A DNA stretch of 48,526 nucleotides from the NCBI GenBank assembly GCA_021813505.1, contig JAKAKI010000034.1, positions 74,059-122,584 on the forward strand, written 5' to 3'. A program made the translations under genes and the position numbers. The DNA is from a bacterium. GTDB taxonomy: Bacteria; Zixibacteria; MSB-5A5; WJJR01. This document shows, piece after piece, positions 1 to 10,900 of the stretch (within the stretch, counting starts at the first letter, position 1; every line of letters begins with the position of its first letter). The notes beneath the pieces are model-generated. The model was not told the DNA's origin. It saw only the letters and a program-made list of their open reading frames with translations, and did not search any database.

Positions 1-1812
1 GCCCATGCGATCAACAAGGGGCAACGCAAACGCCCTCTCCCCCATCATCTCGTAAAGCAATCCCAGCGACACACGCCTGGGTTCGTTGATGGCAGCCTCG
101 CCCCCCGGAAGCGGAAAGGTCCGAAAGTGCGCGACCCGTTCAAAAGCGTCATCATCGATACGGATAAACTCTCCGCCCCAGATCGTGCCATCGGTCCCGT
201 ATCCGGTGCCATCCCACGCGACACCGAGCACTGGTGGCCGAAGTCCGTTTTCGGCCATGCAGGACAAGACATGGGCATAGTGATGCTGCACCCGAATCAC
301 CGGGAGGCCGAGCGATTCCGCGTGTCTGGTGGAGCCATAGTCCGGATGCAGATCGCACGCCACGGCGATCGGTACCGATTCATGAATCCTGGGCAGATCG
401 GCGATGACATGCTCGAAGGCATCGAGTGCCTGGGCCGTATCGAGATCGCCGATGTGCTGGCTGATGAAGGCATTGCTACCGGCAGACCACGCCACGGTAT
501 TCTTCAGGTGTCCGCCCACAGCGAGCAACGGCGGGATCGATTCCGCGATTTCCACCGGCAGCGGGGCGTATCCCCGGGCGCGCCTCAACAGCAGTTCCCG
601 GCCCAGCGACACCCGGACAACCGAATCATCGGCATGCCGCGTGATGGGACGATTGTGCACGAGGAAATATTCGGCGATCCCATGCAGGCGTCGCAGGGCA
701 TCGGTCTCATCGGTGCAGATTGTTTCATCGGAGCGGTTGCCGCTGGTGGCAACCACAGGGAAGCCCAGTTCCGCCATGAGCAGATGGTGAAGCGGCGTGT
801 AAGGCAGCATAACCCCGAAGTTGGGATTACCCGGCGCGATCGAGGGCGCGACGACCTCCGCAGCCGCCGATGGCGGCGATTTCCGCCGGACTAACGTGAT
901 TGGCGCCTGCGGTGACCCCAGCAACAGGGTCTCGAGGGAAGACAACGCGCAATCACGCTCGATCATTTCACGCAAAGGATACATCAGCGCCAGGGCCTTT
1001 TCCTCGTGTCCTTTGGCCTCGCGCAGGCGGCAGACCGCCGACTCATTGCGCGCATCTACGATCAGATGAAAACCGCCAAGTCCTTTCAGCGCGAGGATCT
1101 TCCCCTCGCGGATGATTCTCGCTGCGAAAACCAGCGCATCTTCCCGCGCGGCAAGTATTCGGCCGCCGGCATCCCATAACTGCAATTGCGGGCCGCACTC
1201 TGGACACGCATTGGGTTGCGCATGGAATCGGCGATCGCGCGGATCATCGTACTCGGCCTGACACGCATCGCACATTTCGAAGCCGTGCATCGTCGTGTTG
1301 ACGCGGTCATAGGGCAACGCCGTTATGATCGTGAATCGTGGACCGCAGTTGGTGCAGTTCGTAAACGGGTAACGGAACCGGCGGTTTTGGGGATCGAAGA
1401 TCTCACACAGGCAATCCGGGCACGTGGCAAGATCGGGGAGGATCACCGCGGTTTTCGAACCGCTCTCATCGCTCTCCCGGATGTCGAATCCGGAAAACCC
1501 TATCGGTGCGAGGTGTGCGAGGTCCACGCGCTGGTAGAAAGCGCGGGGTGGACGTTCGCTCTGAACTCGTGCCAGAAAACTCTCGAGTGCTGCGCCGGGG
1601 CCTTCGACTTCGATGGTTGCCCCATTGGCGGAATTCATCACCCATCCCTGCAACTGCAGTTCATGCGCGAGCCGGTAGACGAAGGGACGGAAGCCGACAC
1701 CCTGCACTGCGCCGCGAAGGTTGATGCGCAGCCGCCGGATGACTTCGTCATCCTTGCTCCTGTGCTGTCGCACGCGGTGATGCGCAGAGATCTTCGCCAT
1801 GCGATGTCTCAT
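1..1812 (-). CDS. hypF: Carbamoyltransferase HypF, C-terminus cut by window edge
   Basis: HypF uses carbamoyl phosphate and ATP to make the thiocarboxamide on HypE that becomes the CN ligands of the [NiFe] site. The minus-strand frame is open from 1812 to the left edge, about 604 codons of a family usually near 750. Visible in order: an N-terminal acylphosphatase-like segment (GAVQGVGFRPF), two paired zinc-finger motifs (CPDC...CTNC and CDAC...CPEC), a YrdC-like segment (KGLGGFHLI) and the start of the Kae1-like domain (CDLHPDYGSTRHAE, VQHHYAH, DGTGYGTDG). I chose the ATG at 1812 because it overlaps the stop of the upstream protease gene as ATGA; an in-frame ATG at 1800 is the alternative. 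It is the last visible gene of the hydrogenase operon, so maturation and structural genes are likely co-expressed. The other hyp genes are not in the window. Confidence 0.95.
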   Translation of the reverse strand, partial: MRHRMAKISAHHRVRQHRSKDDEVIRRLRINLRGAVQGVGFRPFVYRLAHELQLQGWVMNSANGATIEVEGPGAALESFLARVQSERPPRAFYQRVDLAHLAPIGFSGFDIRESDESGSKTAVILPDLATCPDCLCEIFDPQNRRFRYPFTNCTNCGPRFTIITALPYDRVNTTMHGFEMCDACQAEYDDPRDRRFHAQPNACPECGPQLQLWDAGGRILAAREDALVFAARIIREGKILALKGLGGFHLIVDARNESAVCRLREAKGHEEKALALMYPLREMIERDCALSSLETLLLGSPQAPITLVRRKSPPSAAAEVVAPSIAPGNPNFGVMLPYTPLHHLLMAELGFPVVATSGNRSDETICTDETDALRRLHGIAEYFLVHNRPITRHADDSVVRVSLGRELLLRRARGYAPLPVEIAESIPPLLAVGGHLKNTVAWSAGSNAFISQHIGDLDTAQALDAFEHVIADLPRIHESVPIAVACDLHPDYGSTRHAESLGLPVIRVQHHYAHVLSCMAENGLRPPVLGVAWDGTGYGTDGTIWGGEFIRIDDDAFERVAHFRTFPLPGGEAAINEPRRVSLGLLYEMMGERAFALPLVDRMG

Positions 1813-2300
1813 GTCCTCTTCCGCTGGGCCCGGCTCCATTCCTGGCGAAGCTGCGCTGCTAATGAATCAACAGCAACGGACACGTCGTGCGAGATTGGCG
1901 CACCTGCTGAGAAGACGGTTCCCTCAATGGCGAACACGGTCAAGGTGGGCGGCAGCCGGCCCAGCGTTCTGGCGAGCTCGATGACATTGGCGATCCCGAC
2001 CGCGTGCGTGGAGCATTCCCGGAGGATTTGCTCAGGGACAGCGCCCCCGACCGCGTCAAAGCGGAACAACGCCCCCGCTTCCTCACCCGAGCTGCAGGCA
2101 TCGACGATAACGACCTCGTCGAATCCCTGCCACGCATCGATAATCCCAGCCGCGTCCCCGGCTACCTCACGGGTGACGGTTCCGTTGGGAAGCGATCCGC
2201 GCAGCCGCCGCACCAGCGCCAGCCCTGCGGCATCGTCACCACGGAAGTCGTTTCCCACTCCGATGACGAGTCTGCGGATGACGGTCGCCTGAGTGGTCAT
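1809..2300 (-). CDS. Hydrogenase maturation protease (HyaD/HycI family, M52)
   Basis: This 163-residue protein is a nickel-dependent endopeptidase that removes the C-terminal tail of the hydrogenase large subunit after NiFe insertion. The N-terminal signature GVGNDFRGDDAAG is the classic family motif, with the first Asp/Glu-type metal ligand in it; a second acidic site (VDACSSG) and a later histidine region (ISHDVS) complete the usual layout. Length fits the family. It starts 25 bases after the large-subunit stop and ends in a four-base ATGA overlap with hypF, so it is in the same operon. Its most likely substrate is the large subunit encoded immediately upstream, whose C-terminus carries a removable extension. 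Confidence 0.94.
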   Translation of the reverse strand: MTTQATVIRRLVIGVGNDFRGDDAAGLALVRRLRGSLPNGTVTREVAGDAAGIIDAWQGFDEVVIVDACSSGEEAGALFRFDAVGGAVPEQILRECSTHAVGIANVIELARTLGRLPPTLTVFAIEGTVFSAGAPISHDVSVAVDSLAAQLRQEWSRAQRKRT

Positions 2301-2325
2301 GGGGCAATCCCGGACTGTGTCCGGA

Positions 2326-3615
2326 TCAGTCCCGCTCGATGTGAAGCTTCAGAAAGTGAGTCGCGCAGGAGATACACGGATCATAATTACGCACAACCTG
2401 TTCGCATTGCCAGGTAAGCTTTTCGTCGGGCAGGTCGATTCGGGACGCCACGAATTGCCGAAGATCGGACTCGATCTGCTTTTGGTTCTGGGAAGTTGGT
2501 GGCACAATCTTGGCCTCCGTGATGATGCCTTGCTCGTCGAGGCGATATCGGTGATACAAGATACCCCGTGGCGCCTCGGTGCATCCATAGCCTGTGCCCG
2601 CGTGCGGAACCACCGGGACCGCTGCCTTGCCGGGCATCGTGTACTCTTGAATCAGCCTGACCGCCTCATCGCACACCTGCACCAACTCCACTCCCCGAAC
2701 GATAATGCTCTTGAACGGATTGCGGCAGACATTCGTCAGCCCGGCCTCGCGGGCGGCGGCTTGGGCTACAGGTGGCAGTCTGTCGAAATTCAGATTGTAC
2801 CGCGCCAACGGACCGACGTGATACGATCCGTGGTCCTTGTGGACGGATCGCAGGGCATTCGAATGCTTCGCGTGCTCCTCGAAGAAGTGCTCCTCATACT
2901 GATGCACCGCAATGTCGAGTCCGGTGCTGGAGACGATGCGTCCTTCGTTGATTGGGTACTCATCCGGATGACGCAGCGCGACAAACTCATAATCTGGCTC
3001 AAACTCCGGAAATGGAAGTGTCGCGGCCCAGCGGACCGTCTCCACTGAAGCATCCCGCGCCCACTGCAAACGATCCAGCATTGGAGTCAATTCCGACTTC
3101 GCCGGCACCCGGTAAAATCCGCCGACTCTGACATTGATCGGGTGAATCTCACGTCCGCCGAGCGCGGCGACGATCTCATTCCCAATCTTCTTCAATTGCA
3201 GAGCCCGTTGCACAACCGCCGGATGGTCGCGTGCGATTTGAATGGCATCTTCATAGCCGAGGAAGTCCGGCGCATGCAGCAGGTAGACGTGCAGGGCGTG
3301 GCTTTCAATCCATTCACCGCAGTAAAGAAGCCGGCGCAAGGCACGCAGCGGGCCATCCACTGTGATCCCCAGCGCGTTCTCCATCGCCTGCACCGAACTC
3401 ATCTGGTACGCCACCGGGCAGATGCCGCAGATGCGGGCGGTGATATCAGGCGCTTCCGAGTAATTGCGGCCGCGCAGCAACGCTTCGAAGAAGCGAGGTG
3501 GCTCGAAGATGGTCAGCCGGACGTCCGCGACCTCACGCCCCTTGATCCGGATGTGGATCCCACCCTCGCCCTCGACTCTCGCCAGATAGTCGACCTTGAT
3601 CGTTTTAGCGCTCAT
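2326..3615 (-). CDS. hydA: [NiFe]-hydrogenase group 3b large (alpha) subunit
   Basis: Catalytic subunit of a cytoplasmic bidirectional NAD(P)-linked hydrogenase (sulfhydrogenase type). The N-terminal L1 motif ARICGIC supplies Cys63 and Cys66, and the C-terminal L2 motif DPCISCATH supplies Cys414 and Cys417, which together bind the NiFe centre. The nine residues after His420 (FLKLHIERD) are the expected tail removed by the adjacent protease. At 429 residues it fits group 3b. I chose the ATG at 3615, preceded by a GGAGG, rather than an upstream start at 3654; this gives an 11-base overlap with the small-subunit gene. Group 3b assignment rests on the beta-gamma-delta-alpha gene order and on the short large subunit; enzymes of this group oxidise NADPH to evolve H2, the reverse, or reduce polysulfide in vitro. 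Confidence 0.95.
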   Translation of the reverse strand: MSAKTIKVDYLARVEGEGGIHIRIKGREVADVRLTIFEPPRFFEALLRGRNYSEAPDITARICGICPVAYQMSSVQAMENALGITVDGPLRALRRLLYCGEWIESHALHVYLLHAPDFLGYEDAIQIARDHPAVVQRALQLKKIGNEIVAALGGREIHPINVRVGGFYRVPAKSELTPMLDRLQWARDASVETVRWAATLPFPEFEPDYEFVALRHPDEYPINEGRIVSSTGLDIAVHQYEEHFFEEHAKHSNALRSVHKDHGSYHVGPLARYNLNFDRLPPVAQAAAREAGLTNVCRNPFKSIIVRGVELVQVCDEAVRLIQEYTMPGKAAVPVVPHAGTGYGCTEAPRGILYHRYRLDEQGIITEAKIVPPTSQNQKQIESDLRQFVASRIDLPDEKLTWQCEQVVRNYDPCISCATHFLKLHIERD

Positions 3616-4384
3616 GCGCCTCGCCCTCCTTGCGGAACGGCTCCGCGCAGGCATTGAACCCGCGCATGGCGCGGACGATATCGGGATCGGATACGCCCAA
3701 CCCGGTCAACTGAGCCGCCAGTGATTCGGTGTTCGGCGTTTCTTTTGGGCCAAAACAGCCGTAGCAGCCACGATTGTAGCTCGGACAGATCGCACCACAA
3801 CCGGCGTGGGTTACCGGACCCAGGCAGGGGATCCCCTGCGCCACCATAATGCAGACAGTCCCACGGCGCTTGCACTCGATGCACACGCTGTGGGACGAAA
3901 TACCCGGCTTGCGTTTGTTGAGAATCGCGCTGAGGACCTCGACCAGCTGGTACTTGTTGATCGGGCATCCACGCAGCTCCATGTCAACCTTAACATGGTC
4001 GGAGATCGGAGTCGATTTGCTCAGGGTTTCTATGAATTCCGGCGAGGGATAAACGGCGGAGATGTAATTCTTGACGTCATGGAAGTTGCGCAAGGCCTGA
4101 ATGCCGCCGGCAGTGGCACAGGCTCCGATGGTGACCAGGAACTTCGACAAACGGCGCACCCGATGGATGCGCTCGGCATCGTGCGGCGTGGTAATCGAGC
4201 CTTCGACCAGCGAGAGATCATACGGCCCTTTCCCGACCGCACGCGAGGCTTCCGGGAAATTGGCAATTTCGACCGCACCGGCTACGGCCAACAGCTCATC
4301 CTCGCAATCCAGAAGGCTTAGCTGGCATCCATCACAGGACGAGAATTTCCACACCGCCAGCCGGGGCTTGGCATTCTGTGCCAT
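3605..4384 (-). CDS. hydD: [NiFe]-hydrogenase group 3b small (delta) subunit
   Basis: This subunit carries the FeS clusters linking the NiFe site to the diaphorase part. The N-terminus has the proximal cluster motif [12 protein letters not shown], followed by GACATAGG and [14 protein letters not shown], and a C-terminal cysteine-rich stretch ([33 protein letters not shown]) for further clusters. There is no Tat signal, in agreement with a cytoplasmic group 3 enzyme. The ATG at 4384 is one base past the stop of the gamma-subunit gene and has a GGGAG about ten bases upstream; the longer frame to 4468 would run into the gamma gene and lacks family-like sequence. The 259-residue length is typical. 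Confidence 0.94.
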   Translation of the reverse strand: MAQNAKPRLAVWKFSSCDGCQLSLLDCEDELLAVAGAVEIANFPEASRAVGKGPYDLSLVEGSITTPHDAERIHRVRRLSKFLVTIGACATAGGIQALRNFHDVKNYISAVYPSPEFIETLSKSTPISDHVKVDMELRGCPINKYQLVEVLSAILNKRKPGISSHSVCIECKRRGTVCIMVAQGIPCLGPVTHAGCGAICPSYNRGCYGCFGPKETPNTESLAAQLTGLGVSDPDIVRAMRGFNACAEPFRKEGEAHER

Positions 4385-4385
4385 C

Positions 4386-5249
4386 TCAGATCTCCCTCGT
4401 CGCGAAGGTGGACGCGATGCGCGTGTACGGATAGACGGGACCATCTTTGCAGATGAATGTCGGGCCATATTGGCAATGGCCGCAAAGCCCCACTCCGCAT
4501 TTCATGTTGCGCTCCATCGACAGGAAGACTCCGTCCGCCGGTACGCCACGGCTGAGCAGCTCTAGGAGCGTGAACCGCATCATGACCTCCGGGCCACACA
4601 CCATCGCCACAGTGTTGTTCGGGTCGAAGGTCGCTTTGCGGATCAGCGTCGTCACCACGCCGACGCGCCCCTGCCAATCCGAGGTTGCACGATCCACCGT
4701 AACATGCACTTCCAGGTCGAATTGCGCGCGCCACTGTTTGAGTTCCCTTGGGAACAGGATGTCTCCCGGTGTCCGGACGCCGTAGAGGAGCACGATTCTC
4801 CCGTAGCGCTGGCGTTCGGCCAGAAGTCGGTAGAGCGCCGGTCGCAAGGGTGCGAGCCCAATGCCGCCGGCCACGACAACCACATCGGACCCGGCAGATT
4901 CATCGACCGGCCAGTGCGAGCCGAATGGGCCCCGCACACCCAGTGTGCCATTCTTCTTCAGTCCGCATAACGCCGTGGTGGCGGCGCCAACCGCGCGGAT
5001 CGTGTGCACGAACCGGCGGTGATCGGCCGGATCACCGGAGATGGAAATCGGTACCTCGCCGCAGCCATAGGCATAAACCATGTTGAACTGGCCGGGAGCG
5101 AATGCGGGTGTGTTCAATGCGTTCTGCGGCCGCACATCCAACGTAAACGAGTCATGCGTCTCGCGCCGGATGCTGTGCACCCGGTACAGCGCCGGTGCGA
5201 GAGACTCGCCGTGCAGCGGTGGCTGGGACTTTTCAGCGGCTATTGCCAT
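4386..5249 (-). CDS. hydG: Hydrogenase/sulfhydrogenase gamma subunit, FAD/NAD(P)-binding reductase
   Basis: This is the diaphorase subunit that passes electrons between NAD(P)(H) and the FeS chain. It has a ferredoxin-NADP reductase fold: an FAD-binding barrel with APGQFNMVY and VPISISGDP, a nucleotide-binding part with [16 protein letters not shown] and MVCGPEVMM, and a C-terminal 2Fe-2S cysteine set ([14 protein letters not shown], then a further Cys in TFICKDG). At 287 residues it matches HydG-type gamma subunits and the related PyrK/dihydroorotate dehydrogenase electron-transfer subunits; the hydrogenase context decides. It starts inside the end of the cyclic-nucleotide-binding gene (17-base overlap) and ends one base before the delta-subunit start, so translation is tightly coupled. 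Confidence 0.94.
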   Translation of the reverse strand: MAIAAEKSQPPLHGESLAPALYRVHSIRRETHDSFTLDVRPQNALNTPAFAPGQFNMVYAYGCGEVPISISGDPADHRRFVHTIRAVGAATTALCGLKKNGTLGVRGPFGSHWPVDESAGSDVVVVAGGIGLAPLRPALYRLLAERQRYGRIVLLYGVRTPGDILFPRELKQWRAQFDLEVHVTVDRATSDWQGRVGVVTTLIRKATFDPNNTVAMVCGPEVMMRFTLLELLSRGVPADGVFLSMERNMKCGVGLCGHCQYGPTFICKDGPVYPYTRIASTFATREI

Positions 5250-5694
5250 AGAGATCCAGAAGTTGCAAACGGGTGGCGTCCATACGCTGCTGCATGATTT
5301 GGGCGAAGCGCTTCAGCATTTCGTAGCCGAGATCATGATCACGTTCACATTTTGTGCGCAGGCATTCGCCGTCGAGGGCAATGGCTCTGGTCAGTTCCAC
5401 GGCCTGCGCATCGAAGTGCCACTGATACGGCGCCAGCAGCCAGGACCAGCCCAGTATGTCGCCATCATCGACGGTTTGGATCGTGATCGGTCCGCGCCCG
5501 GGTGTGAAGAGCTCCACACGGACCTTTCCATGACGAATGACGTAAAATCGGTCGGCCTCTTCGCCCTCATGGAAAAGGAACTGGCCCGGATTGAAGCGGA
5601 CATTGGTGGCACACCCGACGATCAATTCCAGATGGGGACGCGCGAGTCCGTGCAGGAACGGATGCTCAGCCAAAATTCTTTCAAGCGTTTCCAC
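5233..5694 (-). CDS. Cyclic nucleotide-binding domain protein without DNA-binding domain
   Basis: The 153-residue product is a single cNMP-binding beta-barrel like the sensor half of Crp/FNR proteins. Family marks include [20 protein letters not shown], the glycine-rich turns around GKVRVELF and [10 protein letters not shown], and a C-terminal helix rich in Arg and Gln. No helix-turn-helix follows, so it should not bind DNA alone. The start is a GTG at 5694 with AAGGAG seven bases upstream, overlapping the beta-subunit gene by 14 bases. Such stand-alone domains occur in other group 3b operons between the beta and gamma genes, from memory of the family. A role in tuning the hydrogenase allosterically or as a structural subunit is inference; the ligand is unknown. 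Confidence 0.88.
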   Translation of the reverse strand: METLERILAEHPFLHGLARPHLELIVGCATNVRFNPGQFLFHEGEEADRFYVIRHGKVRVELFTPGRGPITIQTVDDGDILGWSWLLAPYQWHFDAQAVELTRAIALDGECLRTKCERDHDLGYEMLKRFAQIMQQRMDATRLQLLDLYGNSR

Positions 5695-6859
5695 GTGGGG
5701 TCTCCTTACGAATTGGTGGACAGTTGCCGGGCGGGTTGCCTTCGCGAAGCGCGGCGAGTTCCTCGGTTACGTCGATACCAGCCGGGCACCAGGTGATACA
5801 CCGGCCGCAACCGACACACCCGGATTGCCCGAACTGATCGAACCAGATACCGAATTTGTGCGTCAGCCACTGGCGGAAGCGGGACTTGGCCGACGAGCGC
5901 ACCGCACCGCCGTGGATGTATGAATAATCGAGCGTGAAGCACGAATCCCACAGGCGGCAGTGCTCGGCATGCTCGCCGGCCAGATCGGTGACATCCGTCG
6001 TCGTCGTGCAGAAACAGGTCGGACACACCATTGTGCAATTGCCACAGGTCATACAGCGTGTGGCAACCTGATCCCATCTTGAGTGGCTGGGATTGCGCAC
6101 CAGCAGATCGCGGATATTGGCCGCGTCGACTGTCCGTCCCATGTGCGCGGCGGCGCTGGCCACCACGTTCTCGGCGGCTGTCCGCTCCGCCTCCGTCGGC
6201 ACCGAGTGGGGAATACCTTCGAGAATCTCTGCGCCCAGCTCGGTTTCAGCCCGTGCGACAAAGTAGTGGCGATCCCCCTCGATAATCTCGGTCAAGGCAA
6301 GATCGTATCCACTGGAGGCCCTGGGCCCTGTTCCCATCGAAGTGCAAAAACAGGTGCCGCCGGCCACGCCGCAATCGACAGCGACTATCAGTGTCTTTTC
6401 GCGGCGGCTTCGGTAGGCCGAATCAGCCGCCACTCCGTGCAACAGTACACGATCCAGGGCGAGAATCGCGTTGAGTTCGCAGGGGCGCACCCCAACAAAC
6501 GCCTGCTTGGGCGGCAGCGATTGATTCGCATCGACCTTGAATCCACCGTCATCACGCTGGGCGTTCCAGAGCCGGAGGGTGGGTTCGTGCAGGTACCGCT
6601 TCCATGACTGGGCACCGACCGTATACGAGAAGAAGGCTTGATCCTGTCTGGAGGTCAGCCGGAAGCGCGCGTTGTTCTGGTCAGTCCCCGCACCAATTGG
6701 AAGTTCCGTGATCGAGGAGAGGCGGTCGAGCACAATCGTGTTGTCGCGCACGCGCGGGCCGAAAACCTCATACCCGCGACCCTGCACGGCATCAAGCAGT
6801 GATTGCAGTTGTTCACTTTCAAAAGTAACGCAACGCTGATTCGAGTCGTTTCCCGGCAT
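5681..6859 (-). CDS. hydB: Hydrogenase/sulfhydrogenase beta subunit, 4Fe-4S dicluster protein
   Basis: This electron-transfer subunit of the group 3b hydrogenase links FeS clusters of the small subunit to the flavin subunit. The C-terminal third has two ferredoxin-type cysteine sets, [16 protein letters not shown] and [14 protein letters not shown], and the middle has a further cysteine-bearing segment ([25 protein letters not shown]) shared with HydB and with sulfite reductase subunit A-like proteins. I chose the ATG at 6859 because GGAG lies nine bases upstream; a GTG at 6889 is possible but has a poorer site. The predicted length of 392 residues is normal. It is the promoter-proximal gene of the operon running to hypF. 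Confidence 0.92.
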   Translation of the reverse strand: MPGNDSNQRCVTFESEQLQSLLDAVQGRGYEVFGPRVRDNTIVLDRLSSITELPIGAGTDQNNARFRLTSRQDQAFFSYTVGAQSWKRYLHEPTLRLWNAQRDDGGFKVDANQSLPPKQAFVGVRPCELNAILALDRVLLHGVAADSAYRSRREKTLIVAVDCGVAGGTCFCTSMGTGPRASSGYDLALTEIIEGDRHYFVARAETELGAEILEGIPHSVPTEAERTAAENVVASAAAHMGRTVDAANIRDLLVRNPSHSRWDQVATRCMTCGNCTMVCPTCFCTTTTDVTDLAGEHAEHCRLWDSCFTLDYSYIHGGAVRSSAKSRFRQWLTHKFGIWFDQFGQSGCVGCGRCITWCPAGIDVTEELAALREGNPPGNCPPIRKETPRGNA

Positions 6860-6909
6860 GGGCCCCAATCTCCGACCGATATTCCCCACCTCTTGGTGGT
6901 ATCGGCATA

Positions 6910-6982
6910 ATTATAGGTGATCGGGATGATGATGGGGGGCGCGCCGCGTCAATAATGCGCGGCCGCTGTCACAATCGGACAG
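6910..6982 (-). promoter_or_regulatory. Possible promoter and operator of the hydrogenase operon
   Basis: On the minus strand a perfect TATAAT lies at 6915-6910, about 50 bases before the chosen hydB start, with no convincing -35 box at the usual distance. About 50 bases further upstream an inverted repeat, CTGTC-7-GACAG (6966-6982), could bind a dimeric regulator. The placement between the stop of the preceding gene (6992) and hydB is what makes it plausible. The regulator is not identifiable from sequence. Confidence 0.3.
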
Positions 6983-6991
6983 TGTCAGAAT

Positions 6992-7909
6992 TCAAAGAGT
7001 TCCGGCGATCGAGATCAAATAGGTGTCGCCAAGCTCATGTGCTTGATAGGTATAATCGAGGCGGAAACGGTGCCACAGCAGCGAGGCGCCGATCGTAGGA
7101 TCGTTGCCGGACAATCCGCCACGGACTCCAACATACGACGTCGGGTGGAACTCGGCGCCGCCGTGGAAGACCCGCCCACCGACATCGGAATCATCGGCGT
7201 CCAGACTGATTGTCAGGCGGCGGGAGAGGAGATGGACCGCACATCCGGCTTTGACATTCGTGCTGATATTGTCGTACGAATGCTCCAGTGTGTTCCATCG
7301 CATCCGCGGATTATTCAGATTCTGGACGTTCAGTCCCAGCGAAATCGCATCGGCCGGGGTGAACATGAATCCCAGATCGAAACCGAGGCCATTCGCTGAC
7401 CAGGTGTCCAACTGGTGAAGCAGAAGCTTGGTCCCCAGCCCTACAGAAATCATCCGGTGCAGCCGGTATCCCATCGCGAGGATAAACGCGTTCTCGCTGT
7501 CGCCGAAAGAGCCCTCGACGATGGGACGTCCGTCGGTGTCCTCTCGGCTCGATCGGGTGATGCCATCCACCGATGTCCGTACCAACGCCGCACCGAGACG
7601 ATAGCGCCGCTCGGTGGGCAGGGTGAATCCCAGGCTCACATCGTGAATCCCCAGTCCGAAGCGATTGGCATATGAAATGAAGAACTCGGCAATGTCGCTG
7701 CTGGCCAAACCCGCCGGATTCCAGTACACAGCCGTGGCGTCGTCGGCGATGGCCACGAACGAATTCCCCATTCCAAGGGGACGCGCACCGACACCGAAAC
7801 GCAGGAAGTTCCCGGCGTTCAAGGCCGCGCTCACCGGCCGGGCGGGCACGGCCAGTATGCCCAGCGCCGCCAGGCAGATCAAGGTGAGGCTGGGGCGGTG
7901 ATATCGCAT
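6992..7909 (-). CDS. PorV/PorQ-family outer-membrane protein
   Basis: This 305-residue protein has a signal peptide (hydrophobic stretch about residues 8-25, ending near VSA) and the family opening LRFGVGARPLGMGNSFVA followed by DDATAVYWNPAG. This pattern is shared by PorV/PorQ and FadL-like outer-membrane beta-barrels of the FCB group. PorV shuttles type IX secretion substrates to the cell surface in Bacteroidetes; many uncharacterised paralogues exist, so that exact role is not proven here. It starts nine bases after the stop of the large metallopeptidase gene, whose product ends in a FlgD/sorting-like domain, so the two are probably one transcript and may act together. The protein ends in the repeated amphipathic strands expected of a barrel. 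Confidence 0.82.
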   Translation of the reverse strand: MRYHRPSLTLICLAALGILAVPARPVSAALNAGNFLRFGVGARPLGMGNSFVAIADDATAVYWNPAGLASSDIAEFFISYANRFGLGIHDVSLGFTLPTERRYRLGAALVRTSVDGITRSSREDTDGRPIVEGSFGDSENAFILAMGYRLHRMISVGLGTKLLLHQLDTWSANGLGFDLGFMFTPADAISLGLNVQNLNNPRMRWNTLEHSYDNISTNVKAGCAVHLLSRRLTISLDADDSDVGGRVFHGGAEFHPTSYVGVRGGLSGNDPTIGASLLWHRFRLDYTYQAHELGDTYLISIAGTL

Positions 7910-7918
7910 TGAGAATTC

Positions 7919-10900
7919 CTACCTGATGACCGCCAGTTTGTCGAGCCGATTCACCGATCCCTGGCTGTTTCTCGCCGTGATCTCATAGACGTACGCGCCA
8001 CTCGCGAGGATTCCATAGCCGTCCGACCAGCCGTCCCATGGCACCGCGTTGTAACCCGCCTTGCATTCGATGTTCTCCATCTTGCGCACCAGGTTGCCAC
8101 TAAGATCGTAGACCCGAATGGATACGCCGGCATCCTGTGTCAAGGTGAAGGTAAACTCCATCGGTCCACGCGCAGGATTGGGAAACGGCACGACATTGCC
8201 GAGCCGAAGCTCATCCCCCACCATGAATTTCTTGATCAGCAAGGCCGTGTTCCCCACGTCGTCGGCCACGTTGATCGTCATCGTCTGGGCTCCCGGCGTT
8301 AGCGGCGCCGGCACGGTGACATGGGTGGCGAATGTTGTCGTGTCGTATGAGAATCCGGGGGACCCGCTTCTAAATTCCAGCGGGCCTGCCGCGGTTCCCG
8401 GCAGGATGGATACCAGGACACGGGCCACGTTGATACCTGAACCATCATCCACCAATTGGAATGAGAACGAGGGCATCGCTGACATGTAATCACCGTCCAC
8501 AAACCGCGCGTTGTCCATTGAAAGGCTGGTGATGTAAGGTGGTCTGGTGTCGATCTTGTACGGTTGCACAGCGGAGTGCACCGGTTCGGCATTCCCGGCC
8601 ACGTCGGTGGAAAAGTATTCGATGAGTGAGGGGCCCTGGGACTTGACCCGGAAGGGCCGCGTGTATCGCGCCCAACCGCTTCGATTGACCCGATACGTTG
8701 TCCGGGCAATTCCGCTCAGATTATCGGTGGCGGGAAGCGCAACCAGCCCCTCGGCGCGGCACCACCCATTGCTGTCCAATTCGGCACAGGTCATCGTAAT
8801 CGATGTGACCGGTGGGGTGAGATCGACAACGATCGCGCCCTGCGAACAACTGGCTTCCGAGGAGATGGGATCATTGATAACCGCCCGAACATAGTATCGC
8901 CCATCGGGAACGCCGGCAACGTACCATTCGAAATAGCCGGCATGCCCATCCGCATCTTCGGACAAGGGCTTGCCCGTGATTCCGATGGGGTTTAGGCAAC
9001 TGGCGCTATCGGATCGGTACAGCATCACCTTCGCGTCGTCATTGGGATCTGTGTCATTCCAGGCAATCACGACGCGATGATTGGTAATGATTGTTGCCTC
9101 CGGGATGTCTATTTCAATCGTCGGCGGCACATTGATGATGACCAAGATTCTGGCTTCGCAGACGCAGCCGGCAGGGTCAGTGGTGCGGATGGTCACGGTG
9201 GAATTCCCCGCCCATCCGCGCAGCGGAGCGACGCTGAGGAATCGGTTCCCATCGATTCGGGCACCGCAACTGTCCCTGGTGTTGGCGGCGATTTCGAATT
9301 TGAGCCTGTCGGGCGATGACGTCATCTTCCCGATCGAAAGCCACAGATCATACGCTCCGATCAGGGAATCGTCACGATTCACGATGATCGGTGAATCGAA
9401 GTGGCAGGCTGGTCCGTAGACGACGACAACCGCGCTGTCGGGCGAGACGCCTGGACCACAGGCACTGGAGGCGGTCAGCCGGATCACGTAGATCCCGGGT
9501 TCGGTGTACACATGAGTTGGATGTTGCAGCGCGCTGGTGCTGTCGTCCCCGAAGTTCCACTTCCACCCGGATGGCAGCCCAACCGTTTCGTCGGTTAACC
9601 GCACGGCGAGCGGAGCGCAACCAGACAGCGGCGCAGCGGAAAACTCTGGGAGCGGTTTGACCCGATTGGCGGTGATTTGAACTGACTGCGCCGACGGCAG
9701 GCCGGCGCAATAGACGAGCAACCGGCCGGTCTGCTGCAAATCGGTAAAGGCGTCCCAGTCGGGAACAACTACAACTCCCTGGCTGTCATGGGGAGCCACA
9801 AGAAAAGCGCTCCTCGTGGCCACCATCCATGGGGCGGTGCTGATGATGCTGTCCACCTCCAGGACGGATGCACCGTCGTTGTGCACGAACAGTGATCCTT
9901 CGGAAACCTCCATACAGGCACGCTCGATGAAGGGCTGCATACGCGCCACCACCGCGGGCGGAAACTCGAAATCAATATTGGACATGCCTCCGCAGGCGTT
10001 GCAGTAGCTCATGATGCTGCCGCGAGTGCATTCGACGGGACCGTTGTAGCAAGTGCCTTCCGTATTGTAGCAGTGGTCGAGTGGCGGATCGTAGCAGTGC
10101 GTGTGCGACGAACCGAAGATGTGGCCGATCTCGTGGGCGACGACGTACAAATCCCATGTGCTGTCTGAGCTGGCCACCGGAAACGGGAAATACCCCAGTA
10201 CGCGCGACGCGGCAACCGGCGTCGTGGGATTCTCGGAGGTTGGACACGGCAATGTGCCCAACGATGCGCCCGCACCACCACATCCGGAGAATTTGTACTT
10301 TACGTGCGGTTTGACGCCAGGTGGATTGAATTGGCTCTGAAAGCTGAGCAAGCCATCATATCCGCAAGTCTGGTACGGATCCTCAACAGTCCACACGCGC
10401 GCGTACGTGAGCCGCAGGGCCACTTGGAGGTCGCGTTCGTAGATATTGCTGATCGCGGCGATCAGCGTGGCAACATATTCCAGCGCCACAGTTTCATTCC
10501 CGCCCATTTCCGTGAAGAACGCATCGTCGCAATCGATGGCGACGTTGCAAATCCTCATCCCCCCGATACTGTCCTGCTTCACGCCGCCCGCCCCGGCGAG
10601 CATTTCCGGCCGGATCGGAGAGGCCTCGCTCACGCCGCATCTCCAGGGGTTGCCGCGTCCCAGATCAAAGGCAGACAACTCGGTCATCCGGGCCAGCAAC
10701 CCGTTGGCCTTCAGTGATGGCGGCCCGCTGGAGACCACCCGCATGGTATCCCCGATGCGGATGTAGCCGTTGATTCCGTGGCGCGAAACTCCCAGGAAGA
10801 CCGTCGAACCCGGCACCCCCTTCACCGTGCCTGCCAGAAGCGCGACCTCAGGGACGGCAAGTCGCCTGTCGCCGCTCGCTGTGCCCGCGGCAAAAATCGT

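Noticed and set aside
1186-2292. Plus-strand open frame of 368 codons
   Set aside because: It is antisense to hypF and the maturation protease, whose minus-strand translations have clear family motifs. The plus frame has no recognisable domain.
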